Assembly (NCBI RefSeq): GCF_038051945.1
Contig: NZ_CP150302.1
Coordinates: 2,976,001 to 3,040,000, forward strand
Direction: 5' to 3'
DNA: 64,000 nt
DNA from: Paenibacillus sp. FSL H3-0469
GTDB taxonomy: Bacteria; Bacillota; Bacilli; Paenibacillales; Paenibacillaceae
Positions 33,448 through 42,621 of the stretch are shown here, in pieces; position 1 is the stretch's first letter; every line of letters starts with the position of its first letter. The translations under genes were made by a program, and so were the position numbers. The notes beneath the pieces are model-generated. The model was not told the DNA's origin. It ran no database searches and saw only the letters and a program-made list of their open reading frames with translations.

Positions 33448-34169
33448 GTATCTCTCAGCTTATCTCCGGCTTCGCGCAGAGACTGGAAGGTTCCCGCGTC
33501 ACTCCACCAGCCTTGCAGCACATCATAGCTCAGCTTGCGCTCTACGGCATACAGGTTGTTCACATCGGTAATCTCCAGCTCGCCCCTTCTGGAAGGCGAA
33601 ATCCGGCGGATGATATCGAATACAGCTTCATCGTACATATATATGCCTGTAACACAGAATTTCGTCTTCGGCTGCTCCGGCTTCTCTTCAATGTAAGCAA
33701 TCAGGGAGGCATCGGCGCTGTCAAACACCGGAACCCCGTATCTGCGCGCATCCTCGACAGGCTTCAGAAGCACCTTCGCGGTCCCCGCCGGCTGCTGCAG
33801 ATAACTCTTCACATAAGGCTCCAGACTATCCATGAACAAATTATCCCCCAGCAGCACGACAAACCGTTCCCCCGGCAGGATGAATCCTTCCGCCAGCTCC
33901 AGCGCTTCCGCGATGCCGCCTGCCGCCTCCTGGATTTTGTAAGTCAGGGAGACGCCGAATTCCGCGCCGCTGCCCAAAAAGTCAGTGTACTGTCCTGCGG
34001 ACTGTTTGCTGATGACCAGGAGAATATCGGTGATCCCCCCCTGGCGCAGCCGCTCAATCCCGTAGCACACCATAGGGTATTTGCCGACCGGAAGCAAATG
34101 TTTGTTCATCAGCCGGGTGAGCGGGTATAGCCTTGTTCCTGTTCCGCCTGCCAGTATGACTCCTTTCAC
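33438..34169 (-). CDS. RmlA/SpsI-like sugar-1-phosphate nucleotidyltransferase
   Basis: A 243-residue short-form enzyme, about the length of B. subtilis SpsI (spore coat polysaccharide). The signature is LAGGTGTRLYPLTRLMNKHLLPV, split as LAGGTGTRLYP and NKHLLPV. LLGDNLFMD carries the metal-binding Asp, and YIEEKPEQPKT follows. It would charge glucose-1-phosphate or a similar sugar with dTTP or another NTP. No RmlB, RmlC or SpsJ partner is in the window. It is last of a four-gene operon after three GT2 genes, with a 47-nt gap before it. Confidence 0.92.
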   Translation of the reverse strand: MKGVILAGGTGTRLYPLTRLMNKHLLPVGKYPMVCYGIERLRQGGITDILLVISKQSAGQYTDFLGSGAEFGVSLTYKIQEAAGGIAEALELAEGFILPGERFVVLLGDNLFMDSLEPYVKSYLQQPAGTAKVLLKPVEDARRYGVPVFDSADASLIAYIEEKPEQPKTKFCVTGIYMYDEAVFDIIRRISPSRRGELEITDVNNLYAVERKLSYDVLQGWWSDAGTFQSLREAGDKLRDTLP

Positions 34170-34216
34170 TTACGTTCCTCCTCTTTCTCTACGTCTTTTG
34201 CCTTCGGCCAGGGGCC

Positions 34217-34954
34217 TCAGATGAACTGCGACGGGTCCACTTGCCATTTCTCCATAAAAATCCTGCGGTTGCGCTCCACCAGCTCCTGCAATGAGGCGGA
34301 ATAGACCTCCTTGAAGCTGGCGCTGCCTTCATGATGAACCAGGCAATCTCCGGCAATCAGCAGCCGGTATCCCTGCAGCCGGGCGCGGTAGCAGTAATCG
34401 TCATCCTCATAATGGCCCGGCGAGAAGCGTTCATCGAGCAGGCCGATCGCGTCCATAAGCTGTCTTTTGAATAAAAAGCACAGACCTACAAGCCTTCGGG
34501 TCTCCTGCCACTTCGCGGCATCCGGGATATTGGTCCGGAGCGCCTCAGCATGGAAGCCTGCAATATCGGCATAGCCGGTCTGTACCTGCTGCCGTCCGCT
34601 GGCATAATTCGTCACCGGTCCGACAATTCCTATATCAGGGGCACTGTACAAGGCGCTCTTCAGATTATCCAGCCAGCCATGCGACACAATGACGTCATTG
34701 TTCAGCAGCAGCAGCTCCTCCCCCGCAGCCAGCTGCAGCCCGATATTGCAGGCCAGCGGAAAACCGCGGTTCTCCGGGAGGGAGATGAACTTCAGCTTGC
34801 TGGCGCGGCAGTAGGCTTCGGTACCATCATCCGAGGCATTGTCCACTACAATAATCTCAAAGGCAGACCGGGTATGCGCTCTGATCGATTCGACGCAGGA
34901 GCGCAGCAGCCCGAGCCTGTTATACGTAGGAATAATAATGCTCGTCATTGTCAT
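34217..34954 (-). CDS. glycosyltransferase family 2 (rhamnosyltransferase-like)
   Basis: A 245-residue GT-A enzyme: SIIIPTYNRLGLL, VVDNASDDGT, NRGFPLACNIG, metal-binding LLLNNDVIV, and YEDDDYCYRARLQGYRLLIA. The NNDV motif and the YEDDDYC block are typical of GT2 rhamnosyl- or hexosyltransferases acting on cell-surface glycans. It overlaps the preceding GT2 gene by 4 nt. Confidence 0.92.
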   Translation of the reverse strand: MTMTSIIIPTYNRLGLLRSCVESIRAHTRSAFEIIVVDNASDDGTEAYCRASKLKFISLPENRGFPLACNIGLQLAAGEELLLLNNDVIVSHGWLDNLKSALYSAPDIGIVGPVTNYASGRQQVQTGYADIAGFHAEALRTNIPDAAKWQETRRLVGLCFLFKRQLMDAIGLLDERFSPGHYEDDDYCYRARLQGYRLLIAGDCLVHHEGSASFKEVYSASLQELVERNRRIFMEKWQVDPSQFI

Positions 34955-35943
34955 AGCGCGTTCCTCCAGGCGGCAATCTGCCGGCGGTGCTCCAGCAGGT
35001 TCTCGGCCGAGAGCTGTCCGCTGCTCTGCTGGTGGGCAATCACGCAGACCAGAGCTTCCGCATGATCACCGGCAATCAGCTGCTCCATGGCATTGCCGGC
35101 TCCCGTGTTGCCCTGACGCAGCCGGTTCTGCTTAATTACATTCACCCCTCCGGCCTTCTCCACCCGCAGGCGGCCCATTATGGAGAGCGCCAGCGCCCGG
35201 GGCGGCACCATCAGCTCGCGGTAGCCGATTCTCTCCAGCGCCCGGCGGGATAAGGCATGCGGAACGGCTGTCATGGAGCTTGCTCCAAGATCCGGGCGGC
35301 CAAGAACCTGATTCAGGTAAAGCTTGCAGCGGGTAACCGCATCACTTAACCCGAATGGAGGGAGCAGCGGATCAAGGTCGTTGAGCGCCACATCCACCCC
35401 CCGGTCCACCGCAGCCACAAAGGAAGACAGCTGCCCGGCGGAGATTACCATATCACCATCCAGAAACAACAGGATATCTCCCCGGCTGAGCTTGGCGCCC
35501 AGCGAACGTCCCACATCATGTCCGGCAGACTCCGGAATGTACACTATGCTCGCCTGAGCGCATAACCGGGTCCGCTGAAAACTGCGGTCGCTGCAGCCGT
35601 TCAGCACCACAATAATCTCCTGCGGCTTCAGGCGTTCCACCTGCTCCAGCAGCTTCGGCAATGTCTGCTCCTCATTCCGGGCCGAGATAATCACTGACAG
35701 TGAGCCCTTTGGTGCCGGCAGCGGCAGGACCCGCCGCCCGGAAGCGGGCTTCCGCTTGGAGCGGGAGCGGCCCAGCCCAGCCCCCGCAGACTTGCTGCGG
35801 CGCTGCGCAGACCGCTGCTTAGCTGCGCCTTTCCGCACTGCTGTGCCGCGTCCGGAGCTGCGCCCTTTAGAGCCGCTGCTTCCGGTTGCAGTCCGCCCCG
35901 CCGAAGACCGGCCGCTGACGGATACTTCCTGCCGTTCCATCAT
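34951..35943 (-). CDS. glycosyltransferase family 2 with a polybasic N-terminal extension
   Basis: A 330-residue protein. Residues 1-75 are Ser/Gly/Arg/Lys-rich (SSGRGTAVRKGAAKQRSAQR, RSRSKRKPASGRR). The GT-A domain follows: SVIISARNEEQTLPKLLEQV, VVLNGCSD, GHDVGRSLGA, metal-binding LFLDGDMVI, and SMTAVPHALSRRALERIG. It is clearly paralogous to the gene before it (35940-36791). Comparable GT2 cores normally begin near the SVIISARNE motif, so the extension is an addition. Charge and position parallel the tail of the 19018-20553 transferase. Confidence 0.88.
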   Translation of the reverse strand: MMERQEVSVSGRSSAGRTATGSSGSKGRSSGRGTAVRKGAAKQRSAQRRSKSAGAGLGRSRSKRKPASGRRVLPLPAPKGSLSVIISARNEEQTLPKLLEQVERLKPQEIIVVLNGCSDRSFQRTRLCAQASIVYIPESAGHDVGRSLGAKLSRGDILLFLDGDMVISAGQLSSFVAAVDRGVDVALNDLDPLLPPFGLSDAVTRCKLYLNQVLGRPDLGASSMTAVPHALSRRALERIGYRELMVPPRALALSIMGRLRVEKAGGVNVIKQNRLRQGNTGAGNAMEQLIAGDHAEALVCVIAHQQSSGQLSAENLLEHRRQIAAWRNAL

Positions 35944-36791
35944 CTCACCATCTCCCTTCGCCGGGTGCCGTCCCCGAAGCCCGCCCGGCCGCCCTTGCGT
36001 TCCAGCACCAGGGCTACAGCATCCAGGTGGTCTCTGAGGATAGCCTCCTGCAAAGGATCGCTGCCGCTATGCTTCCGGCGGACCGCGTTCATCCTGCCTA
36101 CAGGCACGTTATGCACCGCCGTCACAACCAGACCCTCCAGCACCGCCTGCGCATGGGCGAGCGGCGGTCTCGACAGCAGGCCGCTGCCCAGGACCTCCAG
36201 CGCCCTCCGGCTAATCGCATGAGGAACGGCAGTCAAGGAGCAGCCCTTCAGCTCAGACCTTCCAAGCAGAAGATTCAGCACATGCTTGGATAACACCACC
36301 GGATGCGGAACTCTGCTGCGGACCGGACCGGAATAATCATTCAGGGCCAGATCCGCTCCACCGCTGACCGCGGTCACGAAGGGACGCAGCTGCGAGGCGG
36401 GGATTACCAGATCCCCATCCGTGAACAGCAGAATCGTTCCCTTCGCCGCCGCAGCACCCACGCTTCGCCCGACATCATGCCCGAGCGGCTGTTCATATAC
36501 CATTACGTTCGCTCCGCAGGAGCGCGCAATCTCTGCGGTCTGATCCGCAGAACCGTTAACAATCACAATAACCTCACAGCGGGGATGAACGCCTCTGGCT
36601 CCGGCGATTACCGCAGCAATCGTCGCCGCCTCATTCATAGCCGGAATAATGACCGACACCTCAGGCTGCGGATGATTCACCGCAGGCGGCGGTATAGCAG
36701 GCCGCACCGGCCGTGCCTCCGGCCGCCGTGCTGTCCGGGTTGCCCGCCGCCCCGTGCGGCGGGCAGATGTTCCTTTTCTTTTCATGCTCAT
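35940..36791 (-). CDS. glycosyltransferase family 2 with a short basic N-terminus
   Basis: A 283-residue protein with a basic start (KRKGTSARRTGRRATRTARR), Pro-rich linker, then GT-A motifs SVIIPAMNEAATIAAVIAGA, VIVNGSADQT, GHDVGRSVGAA, LLFTDGDLVI and SLTAVPHAISRRALEVLG. It is paralogous to the next gene (GHDVGRS, ALND and AVPHA.SRRALE are shared). It is first of the operon, with a 4-nt overlap to the second gene. The 895-base gap upstream should hold the promoter, which I could not identify. Confidence 0.88.
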   Translation of the reverse strand: MSMKRKGTSARRTGRRATRTARRPEARPVRPAIPPPAVNHPQPEVSVIIPAMNEAATIAAVIAGARGVHPRCEVIVIVNGSADQTAEIARSCGANVMVYEQPLGHDVGRSVGAAAAKGTILLFTDGDLVIPASQLRPFVTAVSGGADLALNDYSGPVRSRVPHPVVLSKHVLNLLLGRSELKGCSLTAVPHAISRRALEVLGSGLLSRPPLAHAQAVLEGLVVTAVHNVPVGRMNAVRRKHSGSDPLQEAILRDHLDAVALVLERKGGRAGFGDGTRRREMVR

Positions 36792-37227
36792 CCACCTTCC
36801 TTCACAGGGCTGCTCCCGGGCTGAGGGTTACACCATAGTCTATGTATCCCGCCACCCCCGGTAACGGCAAGTGTCTCCCCGAGCGCAGATAATTGGACAA
36901 ATGCCGCTATGCGCCTCCACCCGGTAATAAGCCGATAAGGGAGCGTATGCACGAGCTGGAATACATCCGTCCACCAGCAAATCGAATATATCAGTCGCTT
37001 CAGAGTTGGTCGGAACAGATCCGCACAGAGCAGCTACAATGCCCCCCAGGTTTCCCTGCTTGTCCCATCCATCAGCAGATTCCGCCACCTGCCTCGGAGG
37101 AAGGGCAAGCTAAACCAGTACAGCATCAGAGTTAATATTATGAATATGATCATTATCGGACCTTAACGAGCCAGCGCCTCATTCCCACAGCAGTCACTTG
37201 GATGCTGTAAGCGCCGGAACGATAGCA
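36792..37227. other. gene-free stretch upstream of the second glycosyltransferase operon
   Basis: Open frames on both strands near 36840-37135 lack ribosome binding sites and recognisable composition. It should contain the promoter for the gene starting at 36791; no sigma-A or clear sporulation-sigma consensus was found by eye. Confidence 0.5.
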
Positions 37228-37413
37228 ACTGCATTTTGTACAATAGAAGGCGGCAAAAACGGCTTCGAAATAGAATCTACTGTATTCCGTACAATTGAAT
37301 GTTGAACAAAGGCCATTTTCCATCCAAAACACAACATTCCACTGTATGAAGTACAATAGAATCTAATTTTGCAGTCGGATATGCGTTTTCTATTGCAGGA
37401 AATACAATCAAAC
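37228..37413. repeat. four copies of an ACTGTATNNNGTACAATAGAA-like motif
   Basis: Copies begin at about 37228 (ACTGCATTTTGTACAATAG), 37279 (ACTGTATTCCGTACAATTG), 37341 (ACTGTATGAAGTACAATAG) and 37391 (ATTGCAGGAAATACAATC). Spacing is 50-62 bp. The core TGTAT...GTACA is an imperfect inverted repeat. The same type of motif is found at 1186-1361. Confidence 0.65.
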
Positions 37414-37511
37414 TGCTTCATAAACCGATGATTGGCGCAGTTATGCGCCTTTTTCCAACTCCACCTGTCCTTCCTCTCACAACTACTGCTCCACAGACAA
37501 ATAGAGATAGC

Positions 37512-37575
37512 AGCCGTTTCAGCGAGAAATAGAAGGATAATGTATAGCGTAAAACTTATAAATTCTTATATTACA
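37512..37575 (+). repeat. dispersed element, copy B
   Basis: About 64 bp, including CAGCGAGAAATAGAAGGATA and GCGTAAAACTTATAAATTC. It differs from copy C (62933-63024, inverse) at only about two positions over the shared stretch from GTTTCAGCG to TCTTATATT. It lies just beyond the terminator of the giant repeat gene and lacks the 5' hairpin part present in copies A and C. Confidence 0.87.
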
Positions 37576-37576
37576 A

Positions 37577-37603
37577 GGAAAGACGCAGCCAACGGCTGCG
37601 CCT
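37577..37603 (-). terminator. terminator of the giant repeat-protein gene
   Basis: On the minus strand, GGCGCAGCC and GGCTGCGTC pair around a 3-nt loop (most of the stem is perfect), followed by TTTCCTT. It lies about 85 bp after the stop codon. Confidence 0.72.
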
Positions 37604-37686
37604 CATACACTTCCAACCTGTCTACGATCTGAGCTTTTGTTACATCAATGAGGATTCGTGTTCCCAATACCCGATTAAAGTCTGAA

Positions 37687-40600
37687 TCAATCAAAAGCAC
37701 GATGCTCCACAGCAGGTTTGAGAAGCGGAGTGCCGAGCGCAATCCACGACAGCACGCCATAGAAATGCTGAGTCTCGCGCAGCCGTACGACCTCAATGGT
37801 TGCTCCTCCGCCCGTTCTGTTCTTCAGCGAAGCATGGAAGTACGGCTGGTTAGCCATGGCAACCAGCACATAGCCGGTATGACCGAAGCTCTCGTCAAAA
37901 GAAACCGTCACCTCTACACTCTCCGCCTCACCATTGAACATAAACGCCGTCATCCCGAACTGCTGCAAAACATCGCGGTTCCCGACACTCTGCACCGGAT
38001 GGAAGGACAGATGCTCCGCATTGACTGATCCGGGAGCCAGATGCTCCCCGTTCACTGCACCCTGAGCAATATGATGGCTCTGGATGCTGTCTTCTTCCAG
38101 ATGCCGGGACTGGACGGCAAAGGGAGCGATTTTCGAAGCCTTAACCGCCTCATCCTGCAGTTCAGTACTGCCTACCGCTCCTTCAGCCAGATGCCCGGTA
38201 CCGATGCTGTGAAGAGCAAGCTTCTCTCCGTTTACACTATGGTCCGGGAGCAGCTCCGAGGTCAGCGTGCCCTCAGCCAGATGCTCACGCTGGATGCTGC
38301 CCTCACGGAGATGGCTGCTATCTACTGATCCGGGAGCCAGATGATCCCCGTTCACTGCACCCTGAGCAATATGATGGCTCTGGATGCTGTCTTCTTCCAG
38401 ATGCCGGGACTGGACGGCAAAGGGAGCGATTTTCGAAGCCTTAACCGCTTCATCCTGCAGTTCAGTGCTGCCTACCGCTCCTCCAGCCAGATGGCCGGTG
38501 CCGACACTGTGAATCGCAAGCTTCGCTCCGTTCACACTATGGTCCGGGAGCAGCTCCGCGGTCAGCGCATCCCCGGCCAGATGCTCCAGGCCGATGCTGC
38601 CGGGACGGATATGGCGCCCGTCAACGATTCCGGGAGACAGATGGCCTCCGTAGATGCTGCCCGGAGCGAGATGATTAGGCCCCACTGCTCCTGGTGCCAG
38701 CTTGCTGCCGTCTATGCTGCCTTCTCCCAGCAGCTCAGAGGTCAGCGTCCCCTCGGCCAGATGCTCACGCTGGATGCTGCCCGCGCGGAGATGGCTGCTA
38801 TCCACTGAATCAGGGGCCAGATGATCCCCGCTCACCGCATTCTGAACAATGTGGTAGCTCTGCACGCTGTCTTCTTCCAAATGCCGGGACTGGATGGCAA
38901 AGGAAGAGATTTTGGCGCCATCCACCGCTTCATCTTGAAGCTCTGAGCTTCCCACTGCGCCTTCCGCCAGTTGCCTGGTTCCAATGCTGTGAGGAGCAAC
39001 CTTCCCCCCTGTAATACTGCCGTCCTGCAAAAGCTCGGCGGTCCGGGCATCCTGAGCCAGATGCTCCAGGCTGATGCTGCCGGGACGGATATGACAGCTA
39101 TCCACCGCTTCAGGCGCGAGGTGACCTCCATAAATGCTGCCGGAAGCCAGATGGATAGAGCCCACAGAACCCGCTGCCAGTTTGCTTCCTCTAATACTGC
39201 CATCCGGCAGGAGCTCCGCACTTCTCGTTTCCTCTGCCAGATGCGCCAGCCGGATAATCCCTGAGCTTAAATGACGCTCTTGAATTACTCCACCTGCAAG
39301 ATGTTCTGCGTCAACGCTCTGCGGCTGGAGATGCTGCGAACCCACTGCGCCTTCGGCCAGCTTGCTTCCACCTATACTGCCATCCGGCAGCAGCTCTGCA
39401 CTTCTCGTTTCCTCTGCCAGATGCGCCAGCCGGATAATTCCCGACCCCAAATGATGCTCCTGGATCACTCTACCTGCAAGATGCTCTCCGTTCACGCTCT
39501 GCGGCTGGAGATGCTGCGAATGCACTGCGCCTTCGGCCAGCTTGCTTCCGCCTATGCTCCCGTCCGGCAGCAGCTCCGCACTTCTCGTTTCCTCTGCCAG
39601 ATGCGCCAGCCGGATAATTCCTGAGCCCAAATGACGTTCTTGAATCACTCCGCCCGCAAGATGCTCTGTTTCCACGCTCTGCGGCTGAAGATGCTGCGAA
39701 TCCACTGCGCCTTCGGCCAGCTTGCTTCCACCTATACTGCCGTCCGGCAGCAGGTCTGCACTTCTCGTCTCCTCTGCCAGATGCGCCAGCCGGATAATTC
39801 CTGAGCCCAAATGACGTTCTTGAATCACTCCGCCCGCAAGATGCTCTGTTTTCACGCTCTGCGGCTGGAGATGCTGCGAATCCACTGCGCCTTCGGCCAG
39901 CTTGCTTCCACCTATGCTGCCATCCGGCAGCAGGTCCGTGCCCCGCGTATCGGGAGCCAGATGACTGAGCTGAATGCTGCCGGCGCGGATATGCCGGCTG
40001 CTTACTGCATCCGCAGCCAGATGGCCGCCATACACACTGCCCGCAGCCAGATGGAAGGCCCCTACCACTCCTGCCCCCAGCTTGCTGCCTGCGATGCTGC
40101 CATCCGGGAGAAGATCCGCACTGCGCGTCTCCTTGGCCAGATGGGCCAGCGTAATCTCCCCGGCACCAATATGCCGGGCTTCCACCGCTGCCTGGGCCAA
40201 ATGAACACCCTGAACACTCGCTTCAGCCAAATGAACCGATTCTACAGCACCCGCTGCCAGCTTCTCCGCGCCAATGCTGCTGTCGGGCAGAAGCTCCGCA
40301 CTGCGGACCTCCTCTGCCAGATGCGCCAGACGAATACCGCCATCTGCGAGATGCCGCCCTTCCACTGAGGCCTCAGCCAGCTGGATTCCGCCCACACTGC
40401 CGGGAGTGAGATGGCGGGAAGCCACCGCTTCCTCGGCCAGCTTCGTGCCGCTGATACTGCCATCCTGAATCTGGATGGAGGAGACAGAGCTTGGAATAAG
40501 ATGCCCGTTGCCAACCGACATCGGCCGGATATGTGCACCGCCTACGCTGCCCGCTGCCAGATGTCTGCCTTGCACAGAGGCATCCTTAAGCGAATCCGGG

Positions 40601-42621
40601 CCGACTGCGCCTTCCGACAGATGCTCGCTCTGCACTGCTGAGGCTGCCAGCTTCTCCGCACTCACACTGCCGTCAGCCAGCTTAATGGAAGTGACAGCCA
40701 GATCACCGAGCTTATCCGTTGAGACACTCTCCGGCGATAGCTTCAGTGAAGTGACGGCATAGTCAGCCAAATGATGCGGCTGCACAATCGCCGCAGTCAG
40801 ATGGGCCTCCTTGACGGCACCGGAGGACAGCTTATCTGCCGTTACTGAACCGGATTGCAGCGCGGATGAAGTCACACTGCTGTCTCCCAGATGCCGGCGT
40901 TCGATAGCGCCGGATGCCAGATGACCAGCATCAACAGCCTCTTCCTGCAGCACCCGTCCGCTGATGCTGCCGTCCGCCAGATGCTTCTCCTCCACGGCGC
41001 AGACCGCAATATGCTCTCCGCTGACCGCTTCTTTTGCAAGAATCGTACCTCCGACCGCGCCCATGGCCAGCTTGGCGGTAATGATGCTGCCGTCCGCCAG
41101 CTTGGCTGCGGTAATACTCTGGGGGCTAATATGTTCTCCTGTAACGGATTCATACCCCAGTTGTTCTTCCGTAACTGCCCCTTTGGCCAGATGGCCGGTC
41201 AGGACGGAATGCTCCTGCAGCTGGGCAGAGCCTACAGATTCTGCGGCCAGATGAGAATTATCCACGGCTTCGCGCTGCAGATGAGCCGAAGTGACCGCCT
41301 GCGTGGCAATCTGCGCACTGCGCACTGCAGATTTCGCAATATGGCGCGTCATTACGGCTTCATCGGCCAGCTTATGGGCGAGAATGCTCTGATCCGCGAT
41401 TTTGGAAGAGGTGACCGCCTGCTCAATCAGCTGTGTAGTTCCTACCGCGCCGTCCGCCAGCTTCACAAAAGAAATGCTGCGGTCTGCCAGATGACGGCTG
41501 CCAACCTCACCTTCGGCGATATGGTCCGCATGGATGCTATCCGGGTTAATATGCTGGCTGCGGACAGCCTTCGCCGCGATCTGCCGGGACCCGGCAGCCC
41601 CATCTGCAAGATGCCCGCTCTCAATAATACCGGGCTGAAGCTGCTCCTTGCCGATCAGGCGCGCCGCCAGCTGTTCCCGTCCAATGGCACCCGGTGCCAG
41701 ATGCTTCGCGGTAATGACGCCTTCCCCCACATGCCGGCTCTCGATCACCGCATCGCCCAGCTTGACACCGCTGATCTCGCCATCGGCAATTTTATCAGCG
41801 GACACCGCTTCGTCAGCCAGCTTAGAGCGGTCAATACTGCCGTTGCTGAGATGGCGGCTGTCAATGCTGCTGCTGAGAATCTTCTCACCGGTCACCGCCC
41901 CATCGTCCAGCAGCTCAGCCGTGATAATGAACTCACTAAGATGCCTGCTGCTGATCGCACCATCGGCAATATGTCCGCCACTGATCATCCGGTCTGCCAG
42001 CTTCTCGGGACCAATGCTGCCATCCTTCAGCTTCTCGCCGCCGATAGAGTGATCCAGCAGCTTGCCCCCGCTGATACTGCTCTCCGCCAGATGCTCACCG
42101 GTAACGGACTCCGGCGCTATCTTCGAGGAGGTAACCGCCCGGTCCGCAAGGTTGATGCTCTGCACCGCATAGTCCTGCAGCCAGGGTGTGCCAATGATGC
42201 CATGCTTTAGCCTGGACCCGTCAATGGTGCGTGGAGCAATCTTGGCACCGGTGACGGCGCCATCAGACAGATCATCGGTGTATACGGGCTGCAGGCGTTC
42301 TTTTTCCAGGGGAGCCGTTACCTCAGCTTCAAGCAGGACAGCACGATCCTCCTGCACGCGTACCACTTCCGTCACCGTTCCTTGATTCCCCTCCAGTGCA
42401 GGTACAGTCTGCCGAGGCGTCGCGGTCAATTCCAGCATCTCCACCCCGCTCACCTGCAGGGTAATATCTTCTGCCTCTGCCGATTCCACCGCTGCCGATT
42501 GTTGGGTTTTCTGTGTTTTGGGACTGCTGTCCAGCATGCTAAGTTCAGTCGTATCGGGATTATCCACGTAATAGAGCGGTCTTTTGGTACTGCGCTGCTG
42601 TTTTCGTTTGGGACCCTTCAC
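37687..42621 (-). CDS. giant decapeptide-repeat protein with WIAG-type C-terminal domain
   Basis: A 1644-residue protein. The basic N-terminus (KGPKRKQQRSTKRP) and an acidic/Thr/Val-rich segment lead at about residue 113 into roughly 140 tandem ten-residue repeats of the form (D/E)GSIGGxKLA or xGAVxSxHLA, ending near residue 1535. A C-terminal domain of about 100 residues closes with FYGVLSWIALGTP, which I recognise as the WIAG-tail family of Paenibacillus-like spore formers. Repeats are organised in 60-residue (180-bp) blocks at about 39210-39930 and in 100-residue (300-bp) blocks at 38041-38460. There is no signal peptide, so it would be made in the mother cell. The GTG start follows GGAGGAG. 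Confidence 0.9.
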   Translation of the reverse strand: MKGPKRKQQRSTKRPLYYVDNPDTTELSMLDSSPKTQKTQQSAAVESAEAEDITLQVSGVEMLELTATPRQTVPALEGNQGTVTEVVRVQEDRAVLLEAEVTAPLEKERLQPVYTDDLSDGAVTGAKIAPRTIDGSRLKHGIIGTPWLQDYAVQSINLADRAVTSSKIAPESVTGEHLAESSISGGKLLDHSIGGEKLKDGSIGPEKLADRMISGGHIADGAISSRHLSEFIITAELLDDGAVTGEKILSSSIDSRHLSNGSIDRSKLADEAVSADKIADGEISGVKLGDAVIESRHVGEGVITAKHLAPGAIGREQLAARLIGKEQLQPGIIESGHLADGAAGSRQIAAKAVRSQHINPDSIHADHIAEGEVGSRHLADRSISFVKLADGAVGTTQLIEQAVTSSKIADQSILAHKLADEAVMTRHIAKSAVRSAQIATQAVTSAHLQREAVDNSHLAAESVGSAQLQEHSVLTGHLAKGAVTEEQLGYESVTGEHISPQSITAAKLADGSIITAKLAMGAVGGTILAKEAVSGEHIAVCAVEEKHLADGSISGRVLQEEAVDAGHLASGAIERRHLGDSSVTSSALQSGSVTADKLSSGAVKEAHLTAAIVQPHHLADYAVTSLKLSPESVSTDKLGDLAVTSIKLADGSVSAEKLAASAVQSEHLSEGAVGPDSLKDASVQGRHLAAGSVGGAHIRPMSVGNGHLIPSSVSSIQIQDGSISGTKLAEEAVASRHLTPGSVGGIQLAEASVEGRHLADGGIRLAHLAEEVRSAELLPDSSIGAEKLAAGAVESVHLAEASVQGVHLAQAAVEARHIGAGEITLAHLAKETRSADLLPDGSIAGSKLGAGVVGAFHLAAGSVYGGHLAADAVSSRHIRAGSIQLSHLAPDTRGTDLLPDGSIGGSKLAEGAVDSQHLQPQSVKTEHLAGGVIQERHLGSGIIRLAHLAEETRSADLLPDGSIGGSKLAEGAVDSQHLQPQSVETEHLAGGVIQERHLGSGIIRLAHLAEETRSAELLPDGSIGGSKLAEGAVHSQHLQPQSVNGEHLAGRVIQEHHLGSGIIRLAHLAEETRSAELLPDGSIGGSKLAEGAVGSQHLQPQSVDAEHLAGGVIQERHLSSGIIRLAHLAEETRSAELLPDGSIRGSKLAAGSVGSIHLASGSIYGGHLAPEAVDSCHIRPGSISLEHLAQDARTAELLQDGSITGGKVAPHSIGTRQLAEGAVGSSELQDEAVDGAKISSFAIQSRHLEEDSVQSYHIVQNAVSGDHLAPDSVDSSHLRAGSIQREHLAEGTLTSELLGEGSIDGSKLAPGAVGPNHLAPGSIYGGHLSPGIVDGRHIRPGSIGLEHLAGDALTAELLPDHSVNGAKLAIHSVGTGHLAGGAVGSTELQDEAVKASKIAPFAVQSRHLEEDSIQSHHIAQGAVNGDHLAPGSVDSSHLREGSIQREHLAEGTLTSELLPDHSVNGEKLALHSIGTGHLAEGAVGSTELQDEAVKASKIAPFAVQSRHLEEDSIQSHHIAQGAVNGEHLAPGSVNAEHLSFHPVQSVGNRDVLQQFGMTAFMFNGEAESVEVTVSFDESFGHTGYVLVAMANQPYFHASLKNRTGGGATIEVVRLRETQHFYGVLSWIALGTPLLKPAVEHRAFD
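39211..39930 (-). repeat. four 180-bp near-identical blocks inside the giant gene
   Basis: Each block encodes six decapeptides (DGSIGGSKLA, EGAVxSQHLQ, PQSVxxEHLA, GGVIQERHLG, SGIIRLAHLA, EETRSAxLLP). Blocks differ by only a few bases, which points to recent unequal crossing-over or slippage. Differences cluster in one variable decapeptide (SVKTEH, SVETEH, SVNGEH, SVDAEH). Confidence 0.9.

Noticed and set aside
36840..37135. Short open frames on both strands upstream of the second glycosyltransferase operon
   Set aside because: No ribosome binding sites, unconvincing composition; treated as intergenic.
37981..42385. Long plus-strand open frames antisense to the giant repeat gene
   Set aside because: They mirror the 30-bp periodicity of the sense gene; the sense frame has a good start, length, and a recognisable C-terminal domain.
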